Positions 27,640 to 35,464 of a DNA stretch of 64,000 nucleotides are shown here, piece by piece. How positions within the stretch are numbered: the stretch's first letter is position 1; each line of letters begins with the position of its first letter. A program made the position numbers and the translations under genes. This DNA is from Arthrospiribacter ruber. Lineage in GTDB: Bacteria; Bacteroidota; Bacteroidia; Cytophagales; Cyclobacteriaceae. The notes below the pieces were generated by a model. It was not told where the DNA came from. It worked only from the letters and a program-made list of their open reading frames with translations, and made no database searches. The DNA is taken from positions 62,001-126,000 of the forward strand of contig NZ_RPHB01000010.1 of NCBI RefSeq assembly GCF_019343195.1. The letters are read 5' to 3'.

Positions 27640-28467
27640 TTATCTTAATACCATCTCCACTCTCCTGTTTTTGCTTTTCCCTTCATCGCTAGAATTGCTG
27701 GAAACAGGTGCTAGGGAAGCAACTCCATAGCCTTTTAGCCGAGTTGCAGCAATTTGATAAGTATTTATTAGGTTTTGAACCACTGCCTCAGCCCTTCTTT
27801 CGGATAGATTAAGATTATGCTCGTAAGAGCCACTGTTGTCCGTATGTCCGACAATAAATACATTGACCTGAGGGTTGGCATCGAGGTATTTTGCCATTTG
27901 CTCTAAAGTTTCCTTGGACTCAGGCTTGATTTCTGATTTGTCTGTATCGAAAAAGATCCCATAAAAAGTAGCCTTACCATTAGCCTTCATTTCTTTAGCA
28001 ATGTCTTCTGCAGAAAGAACAATGTACTGGTTCATCGATTCTTCTTTTACAGCGCTAACCGAGAAAGTTCCGCTTTGGTCACTTTGGATCTGTATCCACC
28101 AAGTATCACTGCCAGATTTTAGGGTTAGCAAGACTACTGATTTTGACTCATTAATCACTGAGCCACCCTTGGATGCAACAGCTTGGATATAATTTTGAAA
28201 AATCATGGCATTAGAAGGTCTTTTTTCCCAATCTCCATCGAAGCTGTAATAGGTTTTTAAAAAATATCCAGCTTTTTCATATTGAATCCAAGTACCGTCT
28301 TTATCAGTAAACTCCATGTTCATTTTATCAAATTCTTTTTCCTCACAACCCGAAATACTGTGATTGGGAAGGATATTGAAAAGTGGATGTGGATCGCAGT
28401 GGGATTGAGCGAAAATGGGAGTTGATAGCCAAATAGCTAAAATGACGGAGCTGAATACTTTATTCAT
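27640..28467 (-). CDS. OmpA-like outer membrane protein
   Basis: The 275-residue protein has a signal peptide (about 20 residues, ending TPIFAQ), a unique N-terminal part of about 130 residues, and a C-terminal OmpA/MotB-type peptidoglycan-binding domain (about 163-275). The domain has FDTDKSEIKPES, VFIVGHTDNSGSYEHNLNLSERRA and SKNRRVEM, including the Asp and Arg residues that bind diaminopimelate. The N-terminal part has no barrel pattern and is not recognised. It probably links the outer membrane or periplasm to the cell wall. It is isolated between AT-rich and repeat-rich gaps. Confidence 0.85.
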   Translation of the reverse strand: MNKVFSSVILAIWLSTPIFAQSHCDPHPLFNILPNHSISGCEEKEFDKMNMEFTDKDGTWIQYEKAGYFLKTYYSFDGDWEKRPSNAMIFQNYIQAVASKGGSVINESKSVVLLTLKSGSDTWWIQIQSDQSGTFSVSAVKEESMNQYIVLSAEDIAKEMKANGKATFYGIFFDTDKSEIKPESKETLEQMAKYLDANPQVNVFIVGHTDNSGSYEHNLNLSERRAEAVVQNLINTYQIAATRLKGYGVASLAPVSSNSSDEGKSKNRRVEMVLR

Positions 28468-28607
28468 TAGTTTCCTATTAAAGAATTGAGGATTAAATGT
28501 ATAAAAATCAGTTGAAAAATTATTGTTTTATTATTGCTTGAAATTTATATCCTTGAGTGATTTTAATGGCTTAAATTAAAGGGTAGATGAAACTCGCAAT
28601 GTTTTTA

Positions 28608-28987
28608 TCATCCGTCCCAACGGGACTGATGGGCTGCATTTATTTTTCTGGATCCGTGGGTTGAAACCCACGGTTATTATATCGATCATCCCTACGGGAC
28701 TTATGGGGGCTCCTGGTTTGCTATAACAATGTGTTCAAATTAATAGAAAATAGATAATGCGACCTACTGGGATTTTTTTAGGTAGTGATGTTTTGGGGAG
28801 ATGCGTTGACTCTTAGCCTGGCATGTTTATCCATGTGTATGTTAATTGGGGAGAGTTTTTAATTTTTAGCTAATTTTGAGAAAGGTAGGAAAAAGCTCCG
28901 GAGGAGCGGCCGATGTAATAACCACGGCTTTCAAGCCGTGGATCAGGATAGCTTAAGGAGTAGGGAAGTGCCGTAGGCATGGACGAT
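28608..28987. repeat. Composite REP/BIME-like palindromic element, copy A (long spacer)
   Basis: The left arm carries three hairpins: GTCCCAACGGGAC (28614-28626), CCGTGGGTTGAAACCCACGG (28654-28673) and TCCCTACGGGA (28689-28699). The right arm carries three more: GCTCCGGAGGAGC (28895-28907), CCACGGCTTTCAAGCCGTGG (28922-28941) and TGCCGTAGGCA (28969-28979), and ends GGACGAT. The linkers are inverted copies of each other (GGTTATTA..ATCG on the left, CGATGTAATA on the right). The layout matches the two copies at 42519-43006, with a longer spacer (about 28705-28890). No coding frame is seen. Confidence 0.75.
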
Positions 28988-29026
28988 CTAAATGAATCAT
29001 TCTCTTTACTACCTAAAATTCATTTT

Positions 29027-29731
29027 TTAAGCTGTTTCGTAGACCGCCTCCAGTTTTTTGGTGTCTTCTAAAGATTTTCGGAAAACAGCAGGAAGAACAG
29101 AAAGAATCATCATCCCACCAAATACAAATATAACCGCAAAAATCTGCCATAAACTTAATGTAAATGGCTCTAGTAAATTAAAATTCCCAAAATACCTATA
29201 CCCCTGAATCATAAACTGAAGCGGTATGTATGTAAACATTAATATACCTTGGTTCCCTCTCCATGATGCATAGTTTTTGTACTTTTTGAAATCTTTGCTG
29301 AAGGCATAGTACCACCATAACACCACAATAACCAAGAATAAGAAACCTATCATTAAAGCACTGCCCTCTCCGAAACTGAAGTTTTTTTCTATAACATAAG
29401 CACTTTGGAAGTAGCAAAATGTCAAGAGAATAGGGGATATTATGTTTAGACTGAAAACACTTGATTTCAATTCTGTCCAAAAATATCCTAGCAATCTTTT
29501 TTCAATCATCTTTTTATAAGACTCCTCTAAATCCGAAAATCCAAAAATCCCAAAAGAAGCATGTACCTTTTGAAAGGCATCAGGTATACTTAGCTCTGGG
29601 TTGTTCTCCATCAACTCTTCCACTTTACAGGCTACATGGTCCAGTATTTCGTACTGTACATCAATCTCAGGATAGCCTTTGTAGGAGATCAGTTTTTTGA
29701 GTTGCTCGATTTGGTCTTTGGTGAGTTTCAT
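29027..29731 (-). CDS. Membrane protein with HAAS-like N-terminal helical domain (third of three)
   Basis: This 234-residue protein has an N-terminal helical domain (about 1-85) with YEILDHVACKVEELM followed by IPDAFQKVHASFG, which resembles the EllDH...Al..lG pattern of HAAS/DUF1700-type domains encoded next to PadR regulators. Four or so hydrophobic segments follow (about 92-230). It is the last of three tandem paralogues; its ATG overlaps the stop of the preceding gene by 1 bp, so the three are coupled. Function is unknown. The family call is an inference from the pattern, not a search result. Confidence 0.6.
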   Translation of the reverse strand: MKLTKDQIEQLKKLISYKGYPEIDVQYEILDHVACKVEELMENNPELSIPDAFQKVHASFGIFGFSDLEESYKKMIEKRLLGYFWTELKSSVFSLNIISPILLTFCYFQSAYVIEKNFSFGEGSALMIGFLFLVIVVLWWYYAFSKDFKKYKNYASWRGNQGILMFTYIPLQFMIQGYRYFGNFNLLEPFTLSLWQIFAVIFVFGGMMILSVLPAVFRKSLEDTKKLEAVYETA

Positions 29732-30402
29732 TAGGATAAAATTAAGTGCTCTGGTTTTTGGTAGGTGATGGATACTTTTATTAAAGAAAAATTGTAAAGT
29801 AAAATACTAGCGCAAATTATTGCTCCTAAAGTAGTGCCTATGGGTCCCGGATCAGATTCTCCCCAATTACTGAGGACTACCCAAAGCCATGACAAACTTC
29901 CGTAATGAAGCCCTAGCCGCTGTAAAATTATTTTGCTTACGCAAGCAAAAGGCTTTTGGCTTTTTGGGTTGAATGAAAAACTCATTCCTTTTCCTTGTTT
30001 CTTTAAGGCTACAATAATTCCGACTAGGGATAAAATGCTTGTTGTCAAAAATAAGCCTTCAATGCCCTTGAATAAGAAAGCTAACATTACGATAAGAGCT
30101 ACAAAAAGGGTGATGATAACTTCCTTGGATGAATAGTTCCAAAATTTCAAACTATCCCATAGCATGCCGGCCACTCTTTTGTTTGTGTTTTTTTCCAGGG
30201 TTTTTTCTAAGGATTTGACCACAGACCAAGCAAATTTCTCATCAAGAGATGACTTTTTTCTGATAAAATTATTTTCAGGTTCTTGTTCCAGCGCTGTGAC
30301 ATAATGATCCAATAATTCAAGATAAATTTCTGAATAAGCAATTTGGAGATCGTCTAGACGGATCTTGATGATTTGATGCTCTATGTCAGTGAGTTTTCTC
30401 AT
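29731..30402 (-). CDS. Membrane protein with HAAS-like N-terminal helical domain (second of three)
   Basis: The 223-residue product starts MRKLTDIEHQIIKIRLDDLQ and has the motif YLELLDHYVTALEQE near residue 27, followed by a helical region to about 85 and four hydrophobic segments. It is clearly related to the 227-residue neighbour upstream (both start MR.LTDIE and share E...DHYV). It overlaps that gene by 4 bp. No catalytic motif is visible. It could be part of a membrane sensor or a stress-response complex controlled by the PadR regulator at 31225-31569. Confidence 0.6.
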   Translation of the reverse strand: MRKLTDIEHQIIKIRLDDLQIAYSEIYLELLDHYVTALEQEPENNFIRKKSSLDEKFAWSVVKSLEKTLEKNTNKRVAGMLWDSLKFWNYSSKEVIITLFVALIVMLAFLFKGIEGLFLTTSILSLVGIIVALKKQGKGMSFSFNPKSQKPFACVSKIILQRLGLHYGSLSWLWVVLSNWGESDPGPIGTTLGAIICASILLYNFSLIKVSITYQKPEHLILS

Positions 30403-31082
30403 ATTAATGCCGTTTTAGATTTGATTTTCCAGACTTCCATAAGAGAAATCGCGTAAAGGGTAAATAAGATTGTTATGCTAACTGCTGCAGCTGGCATTAG
30501 TAACAGGAAACCGTAGTCGTCAAAGAATATTTTTGGGAAATAGATCATCATATTCGCCAATGTCAAAGGCATATGCAAGCGCATAGAAAGGGGTGTCATA
30601 AAAGAAGACTTAATGGTCACTCCATTTCCCTTAAAAGTCTTTTTTATGGGGAAAATTCTCTTCATCCACTGATAACCTAGGGCTAAATGCATTAATAATA
30701 ATAGAGCCAAAGGAGAGAATAAAAGAAATTTCACCTCCCGCTCACTCCTTGCTTGGGTCGCTACAAAAAATACCACTGCTAAAATCCCTACTAAGAAAAC
30801 CCACCTTGAAGTGCAGAAATATTTTTTGATTACCATCCATTGGGTTTTTCCTATATCCATATTTATGTTTTTATTTAATTTAGACTGCATGGAGTGGCAA
30901 TAAGAGTAGGTGAATTTTTGATCTAACTCCATCAACTGTTCGGTAAACTGGTCTTCGGGATAATTTTGTAAATGACTTACATAGTGGTCATAGATTTCCA
31001 TAATGATTTCTGCGGAATAAAGAACTTTCTTTTTGATGCTGTTTCGGATTTCCTGTAGTTCTATGTCAGTTAGTTGGCGCAT
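30399..31082 (-). CDS. Membrane protein with HAAS-like N-terminal helical domain (first of three)
   Basis: The 227-residue product starts MRQLTDIELQEIRNSIKK and carries IIMEIYDHYVSHLQNY, matching the second gene (YLELLDHYVTALEQE). An amphipathic helical region extends to about residue 85, followed by four hydrophobic segments (about 92-220). It is the first gene after the PadR regulator, separated by 142 bp of repeat-like sequence. The three genes form a tandem family with sequence divergence high enough to suggest different roles or old duplication. Confidence 0.6.
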   Translation of the reverse strand: MRQLTDIELQEIRNSIKKKVLYSAEIIMEIYDHYVSHLQNYPEDQFTEQLMELDQKFTYSYCHSMQSKLNKNINMDIGKTQWMVIKKYFCTSRWVFLVGILAVVFFVATQARSEREVKFLLFSPLALLLLMHLALGYQWMKRIFPIKKTFKGNGVTIKSSFMTPLSMRLHMPLTLANMMIYFPKIFFDDYGFLLLMPAAAVSITILFTLYAISLMEVWKIKSKTALI

Positions 31083-31224
31083 AAATTTTTGTTTCTCGCA
31101 GCGGGCGCAAAGTTTTCGCCACGTGCGCTACGAGTACTTTTTCAGCTTTTATTAACTTTTTAATTATTGTTCAATATTTCTTAGCGTTCCTTGCGTCATT
31201 CGTTGCGAACGTCGCGTGAACCCT
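31083..31224. repeat. Intergenic CGCAAAG / CTTGCGT-type repeat region
   Basis: The gap between padR and the first HAAS-like gene holds TCTCGCAGCGGGCGCAAAG (about 31094-31112) and, inverted, TTAGCGTTCCTTGCGTCATT (about 31179-31198) plus a third CGTTGCGAACGTCGCGTGAA. Similar GCGTCTTTGCGT-type sequences are widely scattered between genes in Bacteroidetes in my experience; origin unknown. I see no gene in it. Confidence 0.45.
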
Positions 31225-31569
31225 TTAAGCCAAACCCGGCTTCCATTCAGGATCTAGAATCCTTTGTAAGTTACCGACGAAGCTCTGCAACTCGGACATC
31301 TTGGCACTGACTTCCTTTTGGCCATCCTTGGTCAAGCTGTAATATTTTCTTACTCGGTTGTCTACCTGCTGTATTTCTGTGGTCAGCATCCCTTCAGCTT
31401 CCAGCTTGTGAAGGGCAGGGTAGAGGGCGCCTTCTGTAATCTTAATCTCCCCTTCCGTCAGTTCTTTGACCCTTTGTGTGATTTCGTAGCCGTACATTCT
31501 ATCGTTTTCCTCAAGGAGTTTGAGGATTATGGTTTGCAGGCTTCCTTTAATTAAATTGTTATTTGACAT
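31225..31569 (-). CDS. PadR family transcriptional regulator
   Basis: From the start MSNNNLIKGSLQTIILKLL the protein has 114 residues; an ATG at 31584 would add five residues. It is a winged-helix PadR protein with YGYEITQRVKELTEGEIKITEGALYP (recognition helix region, about 30-55), LHKLEAEGML and the wing RVRKYYSLTKDG. PadR proteins are dimeric repressors of transporters and membrane proteins. The operon downstream (three HAAS-like membrane proteins) is the probable target along with itself; an inverted repeat with TTATATACAT lies just upstream at 31594-31618. Confidence 0.9.
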   Translation of the reverse strand: MSNNNLIKGSLQTIILKLLEENDRMYGYEITQRVKELTEGEIKITEGALYPALHKLEAEGMLTTEIQQVDNRVRKYYSLTKDGQKEVSAKMSELQSFVGNLQRILDPEWKPGLA

Positions 31570-31593
31570 AGCGTTTTTATGCATCAGTAAGTC

Positions 31594-31618
31594 AAATATA
31601 TAAAAAAATTATATACAT
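31594..31618. promoter_or_regulatory. Candidate PadR operator
   Basis: AAATATATAA (31594-31603) and TTATATACAT (31609-31618) form an imperfect inverted repeat (8 of 10 matches) around five A, 24 bp upstream of the padR start. The ATGTATAT-type half-site fits known PadR operators. Binding is inferred. Confidence 0.4.
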
Positions 31619-31642
31619 AAGAAATTGAGGCATTAATTTTTG

Positions 31643-31720
31643 GAAGCGAGAGTTCAGAGACGAGAAGCGAGATGCTGAGAAACAAGAAACAAGAAACAAG
31701 AGACAAGATTCAAGAAAAAA
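31643..31720 (+). repeat. Heptamer array (GANNNNA), 10 heptamers plus one octamer
   Basis: Units in order: GAAGCGA, GAGTTCA, GAGACGA, GAAGCGA, an 8-mer GATGCTGA, then GAAACAA three times, GAGACAA, GATTCAA and GAAAAAA. It lies between the divergent padR and the outer-membrane protein gene at 31977. The remainder of this 400-bp gap (31721-31976) shows no gene. Confidence 0.85.
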
Positions 31721-31976
31721 GAGGGGTGGTGGGGACCTTTGAGATTTGGTAGGTCTGAATCAAGAGCGGATTGGCAGGAAAAAAAGAGTAAAAGATATTT
31801 TAAAATGAAAGGAGCCTTGACAATTAAATCCTCTTAATCCCACTTCGAAAATCACCATGTAGTTGGAGGTAAAAAAATGGTTAAAGGGAATAGCTTAATT
31901 TTTAGTCTGTTATGGGATAATTCCGATAAAAAGTTTTAGCTTTAATGTAAAGATTCGTTTACAAGACCTTTCTAAG

Positions 31977-33365
31977 ATGAAAAAACTCCTGAGTTCCATA
32001 AGCCTACTTATTTTGGTCAGTTTTTTTGAAGCTCATGCCCAGAGCAGAGTTAATCTTGAAATGTACTTTGTTCCCCAGCGGCACCATCAAAACCTATTGA
32101 ATGATCTATCTCCTTCTTTAGATTTTGCTACCCGTACAGGGCTGAATTTGGGCTTGGGATTATCTTACAATATCAGTAATGACTGGCAAATGGTCCTTCA
32201 ATCCTGGCATGTATCTTCCCCTCTTCGGTTTACACAACATCCTGAACATTCAGGATCTGCATTTATTCCGGGACCACAGCGAATAGATTGGGGTTTTTCC
32301 TACAGTAATTTTAGTTTGGGTCTTAGAAGAGTCTGGGAAATGGGGGAATATGCGCTTTATGTTCAACCCTCTTTGGGGATAAATCGATCACGTAGTTTTG
32401 GATTTGACCATCAAGACTCATTAGTAAATTTTCCTATAGCCAATTTGATGACTCAAGTCGTTCCAGCGGCATCTATAGAAGTAGGCATGAAGTTTAGTAC
32501 TCCAAATAATAATTTTTTTATTGTCGGATTAAGACATCATCAAGGATTCGGAATGCTGCAATCTTGGTTTACGTACAGCAAGGAACCGCCTGTACCACAA
32601 GTTCAGCGAAGGGGTACCTACACCGGACTTGTTTTTGGATATGGAATTGATTTTAGGACAAGAAAAGGGGAGGATTGGAGAGTGACCAAAAAGGAGCGAA
32701 AAACAGAGAAGCGTGAGGCGGCCTGGGGTGATGGCACTTATGCATTGTTCACAACCTTACAAAGGTTCCAGCCAGATTTTGTGCAAAGTAATGCCCCAGG
32801 CATGACCAGGCTTAGGCCCGCTTCCCAAATTCTATTTGGTTACACTTCAGGCCAATGGAGTTTTGAGACCGGCTATACCAGTTGGATGAGTCAGACCAAG
32901 GTGGAATCTCAAAACTTTGGATGGGTCAGCCTAAATGAGCCAGGGACAAGGGCCATACCGCTTAGGGCAAGATATCATTTGGATGTAGGTCAAAACAACC
33001 GACTGAGGGTGGGAGTGTCAGCTGCTACTTTTGTTACATTAAACACCGTGAGGATGAATGTAGCGCGAATAGGGGCCGTAATGGTGAATGATGAAAGGGT
33101 TCCAGCCTTGAGGTCTGTTCCGACGGATCAAAACTCCGGCGGGAAGCTGTTCTATCTGGCCGGTGCGTTTTTTGAAATTCCTTTCTTTAATTCCAGTTTA
33201 CTTGCCTTTAATTTTTCCCAGAATTTTGGAAGTCCTGAAATTGGGCAGGTAAATGTGCGGGAATTCGTCAATCAGCAGCAGGTGGAGTCCGTGAAATCCG
33301 GTACCCTTGATGGTTTCAATATAGAAGTAGGACTTAAATTACCTATCAGCACTTTGGTGAGATAA
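31977..33365 (+). CDS. Outer membrane beta-barrel protein, function unknown
   Basis: The 462-residue protein has a signal peptide (about 22 residues, ending EAHAQS) and amphipathic beta-strands throughout with aromatic girdles, such as YALYVQPSLGINRSRSF and FFIVGLRHHQGFGML. It seems to contain two barrel-like halves: residues about 25-225 resemble the 212-residue protein at 33657-34295 (YA.Y.QPS.G followed by ..F..GLR...GF), and a second part (about 230-462) ends LKLPISTLVR. A decayed copy of its C-terminal 55 residues follows at once downstream. No ligand or enzymatic motif is visible. Confidence 0.7.
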   Translation: MKKLLSSISLLILVSFFEAHAQSRVNLEMYFVPQRHHQNLLNDLSPSLDFATRTGLNLGLGLSYNISNDWQMVLQSWHVSSPLRFTQHPEHSGSAFIPGPQRIDWGFSYSNFSLGLRRVWEMGEYALYVQPSLGINRSRSFGFDHQDSLVNFPIANLMTQVVPAASIEVGMKFSTPNNNFFIVGLRHHQGFGMLQSWFTYSKEPPVPQVQRRGTYTGLVFGYGIDFRTRKGEDWRVTKKERKTEKREAAWGDGTYALFTTLQRFQPDFVQSNAPGMTRLRPASQILFGYTSGQWSFETGYTSWMSQTKVESQNFGWVSLNEPGTRAIPLRARYHLDVGQNNRLRVGVSAATFVTLNTVRMNVARIGAVMVNDERVPALRSVPTDQNSGGKLFYLAGAFFEIPFFNSSLLAFNFSQNFGSPEIGQVNVREFVNQQQVESVKSGTLDGFNIEVGLKLPISTLVR

Positions 33366-33368
33366 TAA

Positions 33369-33575
33369 GTTTTCAATTCCAGTTTTATGAGTTTGAATTT
33401 GACAAGGAATTTTGGGTCTCCGGTTGTGAGTAGGCTTGAGGTAGATTATACAATTGAACAATCCAATGTCCAGTTTGAACAAGAAGCAACACTGAATGGC
33501 TTCAGGTTTGATTTTGGATGGAAACTACCATTGAATATTCTGGACAAACAAAAGAAATTGGCGTTAAAAAGATAG
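33369..33575 (+). pseudogene. Duplicated C-terminal fragment of the preceding outer-membrane protein gene
   Basis: The frame reads VFNSSFMSLNLTRNFGSP and ends GFRFDFGWKLPLNILDK before a short tail, mirroring FFNSSLLAFNFSQNFGSP and GFNIEVGLKLPISTLVR at the C-terminus of the gene at 31977-33365. Similarity begins before the only ATG (33387), so this is a remnant of a tandem paralogue that lost its front, not a small gene with its own start. A 62-residue translation from 33387 is possible but would lack a signal peptide. Confidence 0.75.
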
Positions 33576-33656
33576 GCATCAATGAGATTTCAAGCATAGT
33601 AAACCGCTATTTCTAAAAGATTCCTTTAATTTGGGCTTCTCAAATTACTACAATAA

Positions 33657-34295
33657 ATGAAGCTTAGATTTACAATCCTCACTCTTAGTTTGATCCTCAT
33701 TACAGTTTTCAAATCCAATGCTCAGCTTGGTTTTGGAGCAGAAGTATATGGTGGAATCCAAAAATCTTTTGTAGATGTCAATTACAGCAGTCCTGCTTTT
33801 GTTAACGTTTTGACAGTCAGGTCTCCGTTTGATTTTCATGCAGGAGCTACATTTTTGACAAGTTTCCATCAAAATTGGCAGCTCGCCCTGCAAGGTGAGT
33901 TTTACAGAGTAGCAGTTCGGGAGATTTGGTCGGGAAATATTGGTCAGAATGTCGTCAGAGGTGATGAATATGGGATTTACAGCCTTGGGATCCGGTATAA
34001 CATAGAAAAAGAAGGTTATGCCTTTTATCTGCAGCCCTCATTTGGCTATGCATTAAATAATTATGAAGCCTCAGGAACAACCCAAATGGCACTTGGCCCT
34101 GTGGTCAGAGCGGAGGTAGGATTGAAGAACTATTTTAAAGAAAGTAAAAACTACTTTTTCTGGGGATTGAGGTACCAATATGGATTCGAAAATATGAACA
34201 AGGGCAATTTTCTGGATACAGGGAATTATAGAGTGGGGTCTTATGGAGATTATGTGGGGGCTTTTGTTGGATTGGGATTTGATTTCAGTAAATAA
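33657..34295 (+). CDS. Outer membrane beta-barrel protein, paralogue of the N-terminal half of the 31977 gene product
   Basis: The 212-residue protein has a signal peptide (about 22 residues, ending KSNAQ) and about eight to ten predicted strands, ending GAFVGLGFDFSK with a C-terminal aromatic strand typical of barrels. It shares the layout YAFYLQPSFGYA...VRAEVGLK...NYFFWGLRYQYGF with the gene at 31977. Function is unknown. The stop codon is followed directly by a heptamer array (34296-34379). Confidence 0.75.
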   Translation: MKLRFTILTLSLILITVFKSNAQLGFGAEVYGGIQKSFVDVNYSSPAFVNVLTVRSPFDFHAGATFLTSFHQNWQLALQGEFYRVAVREIWSGNIGQNVVRGDEYGIYSLGIRYNIEKEGYAFYLQPSFGYALNNYEASGTTQMALGPVVRAEVGLKNYFKESKNYFFWGLRYQYGFENMNKGNFLDTGNYRVGSYGDYVGAFVGLGFDFSK

Positions 34296-34379
34296 GACAA
34301 AAGACATGAGACATGAGACATGAGATTTAAGATTTACGATTTAAGATTTACGATTTAAGAAATGAGATAGGAGAGAAAT
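34296..34379 (+). repeat. Heptamer array (GANNNNA), 12 units
   Basis: Twelve 7-bp units in perfect phase start on the base after the stop codon: GACAAAA, GACATGA three times, GATTTAA and GATTTAC alternating (five units), GAAATGA, GATAGGA, GAGAAAT. The sequence changes along the array but the GA and the 7-bp period do not. Confidence 0.9.
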
Positions 34380-34542
34380 GGGAGGCGAAAATAATTAGAA
34401 AGTGTCTATGGGGATGAAATCGGATATAAAAGGTGGTGAAACTCAAGTAGGAGTTTATGGGTGATAAAAATCTTTTTTTGAAAAAGTCAATTCGCCCGGC
34501 CTTTAGCTTGGACAGCAAGCGGAATTTTTACAATTTACCACA

Positions 34543-35457
34543 ATGGACTATCAAGGATTAGTAGAAGAAGTTTACGAACAAATACAAAAGGAAAACCCAA
34601 GAGGGAAAGTGGCCACTTACATTCCTGAACTGGCAAATGTGGATCCCGATCAGTTTGGGATTGCTTTGGTAGACCTCGAAGGCAATGTTTATGGGGTAGG
34701 AGATTATCAAAAGCCTTTTTCTATCCAAAGTATCTCCAAAGTCCTTACCTTGACCATGGTTTTTCATGTGTTCAAGAGCAAGCTTTGGTCAAGGGTAAAC
34801 GTGGAGCCCAGTGGCAACCCATTCAATTCCATTGCCCAGTTGGAGTATGAAAAGGGAATCCCCAGAAACCCATTTATCAATGCAGGTGCTTTGGTAATCA
34901 CAGATGCCCTTTGCAGCAAGTTTGATAATCCTACCCAGAGAGTAAGCGATTTTATCAATGAACTGGCAGGTCGTAATTGTGTCAGTGTCAATAAAGATGT
35001 AAAGCAATCTGAAATGGATCATGCCGAGAGAAATACTGCTTTAGCGTATTTCTTGAAAGCATACGGAAATTTTGAAAATAAAGTAGAAGATGTGTTAGAG
35101 GTGTATTTCCACCATTGCGCCATGGAAATGTCCTGCGAGGATTTGGCCAAATCATTCTCTTTCCTGGCCAATGACGGGTATTCAATTTTTGCAAAAAGAG
35201 GAATAGAATCCGAAAGCCATGCACGGAGGATCAATGCGCTTATGCTGACATGTGGGTTTTATGACGAATCGGGTGAGTTTGCTTTTCGGGTTGGACTCCC
35301 TGGTAAAAGTGGTGTAGGTGGAGGTGTCGCTGCTGTCCTGCCTCACAAGTTTTCTATTTGTGTATGGAGCCCTGAACTGAACGAGAAAGGAAATTCTGTG
35401 AAGTCCATCAAAGCTCTTGAGCTACTTACCGATAAGCTTAAATTTTCGCTATTTTAA
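34543..35457 (+). CDS. glsA: Glutaminase A
   Basis: The 304-residue protein matches the serine-dependent beta-lactamase-fold glutaminase family in length. The SxxK catalytic motif is S63-I-S-K66 in FSIQSISKVLTLTM, and further family blocks are NPFINAGALVITD, NTALAYFLKAYGN and the C-terminal GLPGKSGVGGGVAAVLP. It hydrolyses glutamine to glutamate and ammonia in the cytoplasm; family members also function in acid resistance. It is a single gene convergent with the OmpA-like operon, the two stops being only 7 bp apart. Confidence 0.95.
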   Translation: MDYQGLVEEVYEQIQKENPRGKVATYIPELANVDPDQFGIALVDLEGNVYGVGDYQKPFSIQSISKVLTLTMVFHVFKSKLWSRVNVEPSGNPFNSIAQLEYEKGIPRNPFINAGALVITDALCSKFDNPTQRVSDFINELAGRNCVSVNKDVKQSEMDHAERNTALAYFLKAYGNFENKVEDVLEVYFHHCAMEMSCEDLAKSFSFLANDGYSIFAKRGIESESHARRINALMLTCGFYDESGEFAFRVGLPGKSGVGGGVAAVLPHKFSICVWSPELNEKGNSVKSIKALELLTDKLKFSLF

Positions 35458-35464
35458 GAACAGG

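Noticed and set aside
28608-28987. CRISPR array because of regularly spaced palindromes
   Set aside because: The hairpins differ from each other, spacers are not of constant length and no cas gene is near; the palindromic element model fits better.
33387-33575. Independent small gene of 62 codons
   Set aside because: Its similarity to the preceding gene starts upstream of the ATG, so it is a remnant of a longer copy.
34071-34307. Minus-strand frame opposite the small outer-membrane protein gene
   Set aside because: Antisense shadow of a gene with a signal peptide and clear barrel pattern.
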